64,000 bases of DNA from Aspergillus flavus (lineage: Eukaryota; Ascomycota; Eurotiomycetes; Eurotiales; Aspergillaceae), in contig NC_092405.1 of NCBI RefSeq assembly GCF_009017415.1, positions 2,046,001 to 2,110,000 of the forward strand, written 5' to 3'. Both the position numbers and the translations under genes were made by a program. Of the stretch, positions 22,816 to 33,621 are shown in pieces. Every line of letters begins with the position of its first letter. Within the stretch, counting starts at the first letter, position 1. The notes under the pieces are model-generated. The model was not told the DNA's origin, made no database searches, and worked only from the letters and a program-made list of their open reading frames with translations.

Positions 22816-24215
22816 ATGAGCCCAATCGTTCAGTTGGTCCTCCATGTGAAAAAAGCCCGCGCTGCCATCAACAGCATCAACAGGGGGAGGAAATCAGATA
22901 ACAAGAAAAATAACCCGTTTAAGCACAATCCCTTCTCATCGTCGGTCTCTTCGACATCGGTGTGCGTGCTTTAAGATACTTTGTTAGAAACTTGCCCGTG
23001 CCTCCTTGCTAACACTCCTCTAGTGTCAATAAACTTAATCCGGTGCCGACGTCTTCGCTGTGGGACATCCTCCCTGTTGAGATTCAAGTAAAGGTATTCG
23101 CCCACTGCGGTATCACGGACCTCTTACCATTGAAACTCGTCTGCAAAGCCTTCTATGAGCTTCTCACCACGCATGAGCATGCCATCACTCGGCAGTATCT
23201 CCGCCAGCGCCGTCATGGGACCCTTCCTTCTCCAATAGATGGTGAAAAGACATATACACGTCACCCAGAGGATGACGTAGTGCTACTGTCGGATCTTTTT
23301 CCGCCCACAAAGAGCGCGAAGGGTGGCCATATATATACTTTTAGATATGTGTACAGTTTACGGCGGCGGCAGAAACTATGCTCCAAGCTATGCTATTACA
23401 TCGCAGACCGCGTTATGGATCGGTTCACTTGCAGTGAACCGGCATTCATGAAGTCTATGTTCCCCTCCAGAAACGAGCGCAATGATTTCGTGAAACGAGC
23501 GACTGCGAGGATATGGTTCTATCTTACACCGCTTATGTAGGTGCTACTCTTAAATAGCACTCTTGGCCGGCTCTCTAATGACTTTGCCAGGTATTATACT
23601 TTATACTTCCTTGAGTCCTATACTCTCGCTAGACGGGAACATACCAACGTTCTTCTGCGCGATTTCGAAGCTGGACGACTGCCCGTTCCCATTCCTCCTG
23701 ATGTCCGCAAGTCTATGTATCGAAGCTTGCAAGTCAAGATACTACGGTCTCCCCCTTTCACAAATACCGCCACTCTCATCGCTACACATCACTGCATGCA
23801 ACTCCTTGTTTCATACCTTCAATATACAGTACCTCCAGATGAGCCTGGTACATCAGATGACAGTTGGATTAGCTCGTTGCTTACGGTCTCGCCGTTTATC
23901 CGTCTTGTGGAGTATTTCTCTGCTGAGATCGGTGACGGCGGGAACCAACGAATGCAGCGGAAAGATTTCATGCACAACTTCCACAATGATATTACGTCGA
24001 ACGAAAAGGACGATATGAATTCATTGGTTTTCGAAAGGGCACCGAATAATCATATGCATAGCTCTGTACAGGACGTCTGGTTTGAGGTTGCTCGTCAGGA
24101 GCTGGCGTCAAGGAGGGCCATGCAGCATCGTGCAGAGCATATCTTGATCCGGGATAATCTACCAGTACTACTTGGCTGTCAGGATTGTCGAGATTCAATG
24201 GGATACCGTGCATGA
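22816..24215 (+). CDS. F-box protein
   Basis: Predicted SCF ubiquitin-ligase adaptor. The F-box is near the N-terminus (LWDILPVEIQVKVFAH..LLPLKLVCKAFYEL); the rest has no recognised substrate-binding repeats. Three exons inferred: 22816-22961, 23024-23536, 23591-24215, summing to 427 aa. The apparent TAG stop at 23538-23540 lies inside an intron with GTAGGT donor, CTAAT branch site and GCCAG acceptor; joining gives LMYYTLYFLE. The first exon starts at the ATG of MSPIVQLVLH and ends with a GTGCGT donor; the acceptor is CTCTAG. That first exon is the least certain part, since the F-box frame itself has no nearby ATG. Function and substrate unknown. Confidence 0.78.
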
Positions 24216-24509
24216 ATCGCTTGATTTGCAGTATAGCAAGCATTGTATTAGTCGGGGTAAGGCGTTTTTAGGGATCATTGGGTTTGCACAGCGGGAAATA
24301 TACAGATCGGTCAGTTTGGTGTAGATAATTACTTTGCATATAACAAGGCCTTGCCACAATTTAGATATGACCTTCGGATTTTGTATTGCTGAATAAATCC
24401 CAACAACCTCCTGACCCTTTCTTCATTACACCCTGGAGCTCATTGCTTTTGGAGTTTTTATCATATTGTTGATATCAATATCGAACGACAACCTTATGGT
24501 GACAGCAGT

Positions 24510-24695
24510 CTATGCCCCCACGTATTTCAGCAAACCATAAGCGCAACTTCCCCGGTATGTAGGCTCACAGAAACCGCATAAATCCTCTTCTTTGAAATAC
24601 CTGCAATTCAGTGCGTTCGTCCAACCTCCAACACCAACTGCCACCCAAAACGAAAACAAAAATAAACAATAGTAGAGCTTGCCACAGTATCCCAT
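24510..24695 (-). CDS. Possible small cysteine-containing secreted protein
   Basis: 61 residues from ATG to stop. The N-terminus has a hydrophobic run (YYCLFLFSFWVAVGVGG) that could be a signal peptide or anchor, followed by a short tail with four Cys (NC, LCGFC, SC). Small Cys-rich secreted proteins of this size are common in filamentous fungi, but short frames like this also arise by chance. No homologue is recognised and there is no supporting neighbour. Confidence 0.28.
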   Translation of the reverse strand: MGYCGKLYYCLFLFSFWVAVGVGGWTNALNCRYFKEEDLCGFCEPTYRGSCAYGLLKYVGA

Positions 24696-26348
24696 CGTGT
24701 TGATATATTTTCCTCATGCGTCCATGGCTGAAAGAAGTCCAACGCGACTGGGTTTGTAGGAATACCGTCCCGGTTCGATAATTAACGCAGAGCGGTGGCT
24801 ATATCATCAATGCCACCACCATTGACGATATCGTCAGTATCTTATTCAACATGTCGGCCTCACATCGGACAATGGCATTCCTCTATACCTACAGGCCTGG
24901 GACAACTGGTGGTTATTCAAGTATACCATGGTATGAGAGACACAGGTACTAGTCCCCAAGCTTTCAAGTTAACGACTGACAGAGGCTAGGTCCAGTACCT
25001 TTGACCACACACAGACATCTCGCCGGAGTGTATCCGCCCTATGAGATAGATAAATCACGCTACTGGAATACAAATAGCTGGCCTGCTATCGTCCGGGTAA
25101 GCATGCCAGTGTCATATTCTACCTCACCTGAGCGCTGTTAACGTGGCTGATAGTACTTTCGATAATTTGAAAGTGTCGATACCATACAACTCTAATCGAA
25201 TGCTTCCTCCAATACCTCCTTCTCGGTATTGCTATTATTGGGTCTACTGCAAATTATCAATTCGGGAAAGCTATAATGGGCATTGTGCAGAGAGTTAACA
25301 TATGGCGAAACGTGCTTAATGACTATATTACGATAAGATCAAAAGGGAGTTATATTTATCTATTACAAAAAAATCTAGATAAATAGATGCCACTGGTTCT
25401 TCTCTTGTTATTCTGAAATACACCGCCAACCTTCGGTGGCTCTGTTGTAGATATATGTAAGCCTGGGTGGGAAGGGATCCCCTGCGGTTAGATCGACAAG
25501 TATAGCAGTTATGTTATGGTGCATTGTCCTCGCGTTTCCCTAAACTATGGCTATATCAGGACCTCCTATAATCGTACCATCTAATCAGAGCCTAGGGTGT
25601 CTGTGAGTTTCGAGGATCATATAAAGCCAGAAGAGTATCGATGTAGTGGGTTAACCGGAAACGCTCTAGAGAGCGAGATGAATACACTACACCGGATACC
25701 GACGTACAGTAGCAATAGATTAGTCATAATATTTGAAGCTAGTATACAACGACTGATGAATACCTTTGGTGTCATTATTTTTGAATAATGTAGAAGTTTC
25801 ATATAATGATGTCTTCTTTACCGGTCTAGCTTGGCCGCGTATGTTTACTCCAGCTGATAGCTAGCAATTAGAAGTATAACTTGCAGTGGTAGTTCAGGTG
25901 ATCCGTTGACGGCGACTATGTCGTAGCATAAATTAAGGGACTAGTAGGCCCGTCTGTGAGCAGTTTTCGATGTAGATGAAAAAGACTCAGTAGACACTTT
26001 GTGACAAGTTTGTGACGTTTCCATTTCGGTGCGACCTGCATATTTTTCGATAGTACTCATAGGAGTATATATCATGCTTGATCGATCATCTTCTCAGGTG
26101 GACGCTGTGTAAATTAATTCTCAAGTCCTCAGGCAACAACAGATAGATTAACTAAACCAAATTAGTATGTACCAGCTACATAGCAAGCATTACTGTGTAG
26201 AACTTCTTAAGACATACTTTCATTCAATTCTTTAAACTACTATCATCAATGGGTTGATCGCGTCGTGCTCTGGTTCCTCTCCTCCTTCTCTCCCTCCTTT
26301 TCCTCTTCTTCTTCCTTCTCCTCCTCTTCCTTCTTTTCCTCCTCCTTC
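24696..26348. other. Intergenic, AT-rich, 1.65 kb
   Basis: No supported gene. Around 24800-24960 the plus strand keeps a protein-like frame (IDDIVSILFNMSASHR) for about 50 codons without a start, possibly a gene fragment. A strong pyrimidine tract (about 26277-26350) lies just 3' of the decayed gene that follows on the minus strand. Confidence 0.5.
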
Positions 26349-26965
26349 TTATACCAGGCGGTTGGCGCGGCTGCGCCGGTGGGCCTTCGCTCTCTTGTTC
26401 ATAGAGCGCGAAGGCCCACCGGCACTGGGAGCATTGGGGGCGGCGGCGGCAGCAGCATCCTTCTGATACTTTACAAGATTAGTAAGTATATTAGATAGCG
26501 ATAGGTTGAACTTGCCTTGGTCTTCTTCTTGGCTCTCTTCTTATCCTTCTTCTTCCTCTTGAAAGCCTATTATTATATTATTTATATCAATAATAGATAG
26601 GAATCTTACCTTGCTGGAGAAGGCGTTGGCAAAACGATAGAGGAGGGGGCCAAGTTCCCCCAGTTTATCAGCCACTTGGTTCTCGGTTTCGGCCTTGTCC
26701 TATCAAAGCCTTGATCAGCATGAATATATCATTATATCAATGATAAATAGAAGTCTTACGGCAGTAGCTAAAGAGGGGCATATCTTGCCCACAAAGTGGG
26801 TGATTTTATCCGCAAAAGCGTACTTATCCTGTTAATCTTGATTAGTATACATATGTTGAAGGTATCAGTAATATATAGGCATCTTACCGCATCAGCAAAC
26901 CCTCTGGCATAGACCTGCAAGAAGGCCCAGCTCCCCCAGCTGGGAAACGACACCATCTGTCTCAT
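26349..26965 (-). pseudogene. Multi-exon gene built from repeated exon-intron modules, probably the remnant of a larger gene
   Basis: Exons 26965-26888, 26828-26760 (69 nt), 26699-26610 (90 nt), 26566-26516 (51 nt) and 26468-26349 (120 nt, TAA) join in phase 0 throughout, giving about 136 residues from the ATG at 26965. The first three exons resemble each other (LGELGPLLYRFANAF beside ADKITHFVGKICPSLATA), and their introns share the start GTAAGA followed by CTAT and TGATA. The tail is very basic (FKRKKKDKKRAKKKTK) and ends in an Ala/Arg-rich segment. Upstream, the same module continues in another reading frame (VVSQLGELG), implying a one-base slip, and more exon-like sequence lies towards 27100. 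The fourth intron has a GC donor (GCAAGT). Family unknown. Confidence 0.5.
26376..26422. repeat. Perfect-but-one inverted repeat (hairpin), 19-bp arms, 9-nt loop
   Basis: Arms 26376-26394 and 26404-26422 (core GGGCCTTCGC) pair at 18 of 19 positions around TTGTTCATA. It lies within the last exon of the module-built gene, in the part coding for GGPSRSMNKRAKAHR. Its GC-richness contrasts with the AT-rich surroundings. Confidence 0.85.
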
Positions 26966-27000
26966 TGGTTTTGGTCTTTTCCACTTGGTCAGTATATATT

Positions 27001-27874
27001 AATAGGCATTAAAGCTTATAAGTAGAAAGAATCTGCTCTGGTGTAGCGAGAAGTTCAACGAAGCTTAAAATACAGCTATCGCAGAACTCGGTGTCAAACC
27101 AACAGGCGATCTAAAGGTTTCAAAAGAAGGGAGATACATCTACTTACGGTCATAGATGGTAAGAGTACTATAAGCAAGTACTATATACAGAAGTCGAAGA
27201 TAGCTCCAACATATTGGATCTATTATTCGTATACTCACTTAATAAAGGTTAAGGAAAAGATAAAAATGGCCTCCGTTAGAGTATAGAGATATACCCTGGA
27301 AAGCGTCGATCTTACTGACATTGAACCGATCCATGTCCGATTGAGGAAGATATTTTTCAGAGGATGAAGAGCTCTAAGCGATCTGTACGTTTTTATTATA
27401 GCTATATTGGTGGATCTTTGTCATCATGGGCATTCATCATCATAGATATTCATCATTATAGACATTCATTCCGGGAGGCATTATATCGATAGGGAATTGC
27501 AAGACTGTACGCTAATCAATTCTCTATAGATTTTCTACACAGAAAACTTCACAATTCAGATCACCGTTATCCCACTGTCACTGTAATATGAAATAATGAT
27601 GAACCCAGTCATAGTACCTGAACTGAGCTCTGAGTTGTTATAATTCCTAATGAATGACAGTCAAGCCCTAAGCCCTAAGGTGATCCATTCTTGGCATTGC
27701 TTTTGTTTGTCACGTTTGCGCGCCGGTAAGTCGCGTCCATAGGATAAAGCGCTATGGGCGAGGTACTGTAGTCCAACATCTATAGGGAACTGTTTGTAAA
27801 GGATCTCATACTCGACATGTGAACTTGACAAACATACAAGTCACATTGTACAACCCCAGTACTAAGACTCCAAA
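27001..27874. other. Intergenic, including relic exon-like sequence
   Basis: The minus strand of about 27020-27120 reads ACWFDTEFCDSC.. and FVELLATPEQ in one frame, protein-like and possibly an upstream exon of the decayed gene. The rest, up to fta1, shows short direct repeats of TTCATCATCATAGA type (about 27425-27465) but no gene. Confidence 0.4.
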
Positions 27875-28933
27875 ATGGCACCCTCAATACCGGGTCAGAT
27901 GCTAAATACATCATGGACGTTACACCGTCTATCACCTCTACACCATGAAAAAGAATTCCAATCTCTCCTGGACAACCCAGAAGCTCTAAAAACCTATGCA
28001 AACCGCTTACGCAACCAACTCACCGGGAACGTACTATCTGGATTCCAAGTTGGCACAAGCGCACCCTCCACAGAGGAAGACACGCTCTCCAGAACTGGCG
28101 CTCTCAAAACTTGCACCTGGGAAGCTATATCAAGCCTCTCATTAGAAGATCCCAATGCCCTCCCTCCCGAGAACCCATGCGGAATCCTCGTGGTACTGGA
28201 GTACGAAAACATCACCTATAAAGCAGCATTACTTGCACCACCAGAGGGATCCCATTTCCGTAAAACTTCCACATATCTGCCGCTACTATTAACGCGGTTA
28301 CCGGGTCCACTACGACAAACATTCATTTCTTTTCTCTCCGCGAATTTTGACACTTACTGTTCTGTTTTCCGCCTGCCTTCGCAGTTCTTGTGTGCCGGGC
28401 TTGCGTCTTACGTGGACACTTTAACGCAAGGCCGCGATAGAGAATCGGCGACTTCACGGGCTATTCTGGAGGATGTCGTGAAGGAGATACAGATTACAGT
28501 GTCTTTCTCTACTAATGTGGCTCCTGCTCTGAGGTCCCTCAATATTAATATCCCGCGGGGCTCTATCGAGAGCTTTTTGCCTGCTGCTGGGGATTCGGAT
28601 CAACCGAGTGGTTCTATTCTCTCGGGACTCTCTTCTTACATTGAGAAGCATCTGGCGATGGATCTGGATCTAGCTGGGTCGTCAGCTAGAGATAGTCCGG
28701 CAAGGAAACATGTGCGTATCAGTAAGATCGCATGTAACGGGTTCGTTCTAGGCGCCGAAGGGAAAATGAAACTTGTTGCGCAGCCTATCCGAACTGGCTC
28801 GGCTGGTGATGATTCGGCTGAAAACGATGATGACGCTCGGAATGAGAAGAAGCGTCTTGCTCTGCGAGCGAGTGAGGTGCTACTTTTCTCTGTCATTCAC
28901 AGGAGCCTTGTTGGGGAGAATCAGGAAAGTTGA
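27875..28933 (+). CDS. fta1: Kinetochore Sim4-complex subunit Fta1 (CENP-L family), probable
   Basis: Intronless, 352 aa. The N-terminal block LNTSWTLHRLSPLHHEKEF, with NRLRNQLTGNVLSGFQVG, and a later GILVVLEYENITYKAALL fit the Fta1/CENP-L family of inner-kinetochore proteins, partners of CENP-N/Mis15 at centromeric nucleosomes. The C-terminal third is Asp/Ser-rich around a conserved-looking HVRISKIACNGFVLGAEGK. There is no signal peptide or membrane segment, as expected for a nuclear protein. The start ATG is the first in frame. Assignment is from recalled family similarity; a general fungal hypothetical is the alternative. Confidence 0.7.
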   Translation: MAPSIPGQMLNTSWTLHRLSPLHHEKEFQSLLDNPEALKTYANRLRNQLTGNVLSGFQVGTSAPSTEEDTLSRTGALKTCTWEAISSLSLEDPNALPPENPCGILVVLEYENITYKAALLAPPEGSHFRKTSTYLPLLLTRLPGPLRQTFISFLSANFDTYCSVFRLPSQFLCAGLASYVDTLTQGRDRESATSRAILEDVVKEIQITVSFSTNVAPALRSLNINIPRGSIESFLPAAGDSDQPSGSILSGLSSYIEKHLAMDLDLAGSSARDSPARKHVRISKIACNGFVLGAEGKMKLVAQPIRTGSAGDDSAENDDDARNEKKRLALRASEVLLFSVIHRSLVGENQES

Positions 28934-29253
28934 TCAGTGCGACTTCTAGGGAGAGCCTATGCTCCTTACTCCGATGCCGCTGTATGAGCTTGGTGGTGCA
29001 CAATGTGGATGGCTTATTCTTTACATTAATTGGGAGGCAGGCAGTATTGCAGAGATAACTATTATATCAGTCGTTTGATTTATGGTGTTAGATGACCAGA
29101 CTTCATGCATGAGGGTATGATACAAGAGTGGTGCTTAACCTGAGAACGAACCGGCCAATATGCATGCAATGTCATCAAACATCATCTATATCGTGAGGAG
29201 TTATATAAGCATGGAACTATGTAACCAACGCGGCATCTATAACATGTTACAGT
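28934..29253. other. Convergent 3' region
   Basis: 320 bp between the converging ends of fta1 and the SulP transporter; expected to hold both polyadenylation regions. I see nothing else in it. Confidence 0.5.
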
Positions 29254-31756
29254 TCAGATTTCAATCTCGTCTTCCGATTCGGCAAGGCGGAGGGCTTCGT
29301 CGACACCATGAACGAAGTGCGTTATCCCACCGCATCGTTCCACAATTCCACTTCGTTCAAACATGCGGAAAACATTGCGAGTTGCGACGCGGCAGAAGAA
29401 GACGCTGACCCCCTGGTCTGCATATCCGTCCACAATCTCATATAAGACTTGCGTACCGGAACCATCGATGCTAGTAACACCATGAACATCAAATATAATA
29501 TTCTTGTTATGTTCGGGGGTGCGCGTGGGGGGAAGAGAAGGGTGCGCTCGGCTACTGCCATATAATTCCAACCGCCGAAGACGATTCTTGAGCTCACCAG
29601 TATTGGCAAAGGTGAGCGGTTCCGGGATCTTAACAATAAGCGCGCCTTCGATTAACTCAACGCTCTCGGGGTGGAGTTCAGCGTTATCGAAACGGTCGGT
29701 AGTGCCTGCTATCTTACCCAGAATTTGGATCCGAGGCTGCGTAGAATGGCGAATAAGGATCAAGATAGAAAGGCCAATACCAAGGGCAATTCCCAGCTCT
29801 AGAGAATAGAAAATAGTCGAGACAAAGATGAGAAGCATTAGGGCTAGCTCCGTCCATCCGCGCAGTCGGATAAAGAAAGCCACGTCGTGAGGACATTCTT
29901 CAATGAGACTGAATGCGACGACAGATATCATAGAAGAAAGAACGGCTTTCTGAATTATTGCAACATATTTTCTCAGCCTTCGCTCGGAAGTATTTGGGGT
30001 CGAGACTCACCGGAAGATAGTATAAGTACGGCAAAAGCACCATGATACAAACAAAGGTAATAATGCTCAGGAAAATGCTGCTCATCGGAGACCGAGCTCC
30101 AGTTGAAGCGTTGACTTTGCTTCTTGCATAGCCACCAAACGCAGGAAGCGCCATGAAACAGCCCCCCACAGTATTAGCAAGACCCAGCGCCACCATCTCT
30201 CTGTTAGCACTGACAGGCATTCCCTGGACACCTTCTTGTCTGGCCTCGCCACTAAGTCCCTTGGCGGCAACAGAAGACTCGAAAAAGCCAAGTAACGCGA
30301 TGACGAAAGAAGTACTCATTGCAGCGCGTACATGCTTCATCTGGCTAAACTGGAAAGGCCATTTGAACGCAAAAAGGCCATTGGCATTTTGTTTCAAGGG
30401 CCCAAGAATCTCCAACCCTTTGTCATCCCAACCAAGATGCCATGTCAGGACGGCTGAAAGAATAACTACGAGAATTCGGTCCGGAAGATAAATCACCTGA
30501 GGATACCGCGGCTGGAGCATTTTCTTGAGAGTCCTGTAATGGTAATCAGTCTAAGCACCAGGCTTCCGAGTCACCAACACTAACCGAAATACCATTATAA
30601 TAGCAAAGCTCCCAAAAGCCACCGCGGTTGTAAGCGCATGGCAACCTCCTATGTTTCTTATAAGGAACATGAGCTTGTCAACTGTAGTCCCATGGGTAAC
30701 ACCAGCTTCCTTTGCTAGCTCGGTCAATCCGACTTCGGGGATGAGTTGATCCACAAAAATCACAAAACCGATCGCTGTAATGAAACCCCTAAGAAAGGGC
30801 CGGCTCAGCACATTGTCCAGAAATCCCAGCCGTGTAAGCCCAGCGATCAGTATCATGGCGCCCGCCATTGCAGTGGCTATGCCGACCACGATGGCATTCG
30901 CTACTTCGTCGTCCTCACCAGATGGGCCTGGTCTGACACTAGTTTTGACAATCGTGCCAGTAAGCAAGGAGCCTGCTGCTTCTGGGCCCACTATTAACAG
31001 CGGGCTGCTCCCGAAGATCGCATAGATGAAAGGGTTGATCACAAAAGAGTAGAGGCCATTGATAGGAGGTGCGTGGGCGAGATTTGAGGATAAGGACAAA
31101 GCCATAGGGATATAGATGGACGCAATGGTTGTCGCAGCAACCAAATCACCTCGAATGTACGACCACCGGTATTGAGTAATCCAATTGAAAAATGGGATGT
31201 AGTAAGATATATACCTTGATGAACGTTAGTTGTCTCCACGATGGAGATAACAATTGTGTTAGAAAGCAGGGCGAACGTGATTATAAACCTACAGAGATTT
31301 ATGATTCTTCATGTGCAATGCTGTGAAAGAGGAGTCTAGCGATGGTATATTCTCTGGTCCCTGTGGGTATCCTGAGACGTCGCCGGGAGACCCAATATGG
31401 CCGTCTGCTCCTCCTGGGGGCTGAGATCTTTCTTCGTTACCAGCATTCTGCAAAGAGCTTGCATCCCATTTTTGGATTTCTTCCTGTTCAGGTCGTGAAG
31501 AAAAAGTCCCATGAACGCCGGAGTTCCTCAGACCACGTTCCCCGCGATCGTACGATTCGAGAAGACGAGTCCTTGCATCAGGCTCCCGTGGCGGATAGAT
31601 TAACGCCGACCCTTCGTTTTGCGCTGCGCTCTCAGCGGTTACGAGTCTTGCCGGAAGACCCGGGGCATCATTTGAGGAAGAGGTACGAAAGAGGTTAAAA
31701 ATGCGATCCCGCAAAGAGCGCTGTTGAGTCGGCTCCTGTACAGCGCTGGATTCCAT
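29254..31756 (-). CDS. SulP/SLC26-family anion transporter with STAS domain
   Basis: Sulfate-permease-family membrane protein. Exons 31756-31293, 31214-30585, 30533-30011, 29949-29254 sum to 770 aa. About 155 hydrophilic N-terminal residues precede the transporter core, which opens YIPFFNWITQYRW, RGDLVAATTIASIYIPMAL and holds LIVGPEAAGSLL, then the conserved block FFESSVAAKG..SANREMVALGLANTVGG and AFGGYARSKVNASTGARS. The C-terminus is a STAS domain (KNIIFDVHGVTSIDGSGTQVL). The long N-terminus and sequence suggest the fungal internal-membrane group that includes yeast YGR125W/Vsb1 rather than plasma-membrane sulfate permeases SulB/Sul1; substrate is not determinable. Divergent from the eIF2alpha gene. 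Confidence 0.9.
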
Positions 31757-32490
31757 ATTTACCCGGAGATCGCGTTGGGTCAGTATCGCTATGATGTGCA
31801 GAGTAACTCAGCACTCGCCATGAGTGCTACGGTTCGGTATGAGAGAAGAGACGAAGGAGAAAGAAAGAAAACAGGGAAAGCCCGGCTGAATTTAAGGCAG
31901 CGAAAAAAATAGGCGAGTCAAAAGTAGCAGATCCCGTAGTGCAACAGGCGGTGGCTACGATTGGTAGTTAGCGGGGATGGGAAGCATGAAGACGGAAGAA
32001 GTAAGTAAATATCATTATTCAAGAGTAAAGAATCACTTTGATCTGCTTCACAAGAAATGTCACCTGGGCCTAAAGGACACGATATTAACCAATTGAGTTT
32101 GCCTGTTTTTTTTTTCCCCTTCGCTCCGTCCAAGAGTGGCGTAATAACTCCTTGCAAAACCAGGGAAGTATGTACTTGAAGTATGATAAGGTCACGACGA
32201 TACCGAATCATTATCTGTTTCTGCCGGGCGGTGGGGGATACCACCGATGCACGTGATGACTCACCACCAGCCCAAAGTGGGTTTTGAGCCGCCACAAAGT
32301 GATTTGAAGTGTGCTCTGATTCTCATCAGTGGTCTGCCGTTAATCTCTTTTTCCAGTTGAACCAACCTCCTCGACTTCTTCCGGAAGTTTGTACAGAGGA
32401 CAGTTCCTTACGGGGCTTTTGACTTGAATCTCTTTTTCTTCAAAAAGTTCGCCGTTTAGCTTTGCCTTTCAAAGGCGCAACCCCGCCAAA
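31757..32490. promoter_or_regulatory. Shared divergent promoter (SulP / eIF2alpha)
   Basis: 734 bp between divergent start codons. It includes a T-run at about 32106-32116 and pyrimidine-rich sequence before the eIF2alpha start (TCTTTTTCTTC), as is common upstream of highly expressed fungal genes. No other element can be assigned. Confidence 0.5.
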
Positions 32491-33621
32491 ATGTCGTTAA
32501 CGAACTGCCGTTTTTACGAGGAGAAGTACCCGGAGGTCGACAGCTATGTCATGGTCAATGTCAAGCAGGTATGCGCTTTTATCACTGTATCCGAGAGCGT
32601 GGGTATTGAATTTTTCTTCTAACGGTCACTTTTCAATGCCACAGATCGCCGAAATGGGCGCATATGTGAAGCTTCTCGAATACGATAACATCGACGGAAT
32701 GATCCTGCTTTCCGAACTTTCGCGCAGACGTATTCGTAGTATTCAGAAGCTTATCCGTATCGGTCGCAACGAAGTCGTCATCGTGCTCCGTGTTGACAAG
32801 GAGAAGGGCAAGTGAATTTCTCCAGAGAAATTGGGCATTACTAGTGGACTTCAACTAACATAGTATCTTGCTACTTGTAGGATATATTGATCTTTCCAAG
32901 CGACGAGTCTCCCCAGAAGATGTTATCAAATGTGAGGAGAGATATAACAAGAGCAAGGCGGTGCACTCAATCATGCGTCATGTCGCAGAGGCCACTCAGA
33001 CTCCCCTCGAGACTCTATACCAGAACATTGCATGGCCTCTGAACCGGAAATACGGCCACTCTCATGATGCTTTTAAGATCTCCATCACGTAAGATGCCGG
33101 TGATTCTCATCCAGTCTTGCTGATGTAACTGACGTTTTTTCAGGAACACCGACGTGTGGAACGACGTTGAGTTCCCCAGCGAGGCCGTGAAGAAGGAGTT
33201 GACGCAGTATATCAGCAAGAGGCTTACGCCCCACCCCACCAAGGTTCGCGCCGATATTGAGGTTACTTGCTTCGGTTATGAGGGAATCGATGCGGTTAAG
33301 GCTGCTCTGCGTACTGCTGAGGAGGCCAACACCCCCGATAGCCAGGTCAAGGTCAAGCTGGTTGCTCCTCCTCTGTATGTCTTGACTAGCCAGTGCTTGG
33401 ACAAGGCTATTGGTATCAAGCAGCTTGAGGAGGCTATTCAGAGGATCGAGGCTAAAATCAAGGAGGCCGGAGGTGGCTGCAGCGTCAAGATGGCACCCAA
33501 GGCCGTCACCGAGCACGATGATGCCGCACTCCAGGAGCTCATGGAGAAGCGTGAGCGTGAGAACATGGAGGTCAGCGGTGACGAGAGCCAGTCTGAGAGC
33601 GACGATGGTGTTCCCGAGTAA
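32491..33621 (+). CDS. sui2: Translation initiation factor eIF2 alpha subunit
   Basis: Regulatory alpha subunit of eIF2, which delivers Met-tRNAi to the 40S ribosome; phosphorylation by Gcn2-type kinases lowers initiation and induces the amino-acid starvation response. Exons 32491-32568, 32645-32807, 32881-33088, 33144-33621 sum to 308 aa. The S1-type N-terminal domain contains the phosphosite loop [12 protein letters not shown] (Ser52 counting Met, the classical Ser51), followed by [15 protein letters not shown], the helical domain and the alpha/beta C-terminal domain, ending in an acidic tail ([12 protein letters not shown]). Intron 2 needs a GC donor (GCAAGT at 32808); the nearby GTGAAT donor would break the frame. 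Identity is certain. Confidence 0.98.

Noticed and set aside
23538..23540. In-frame TAG splitting the F-box gene (apparent pseudogene or readthrough)
   Set aside because: A 54-nt intron with good donor, branch site and acceptor removes it and keeps the frame.
26254..26498. Plus-strand Ser/Pro/Phe-rich frames
   Set aside because: They arise from a pyrimidine tract and the reverse of spliced minus-strand exons.
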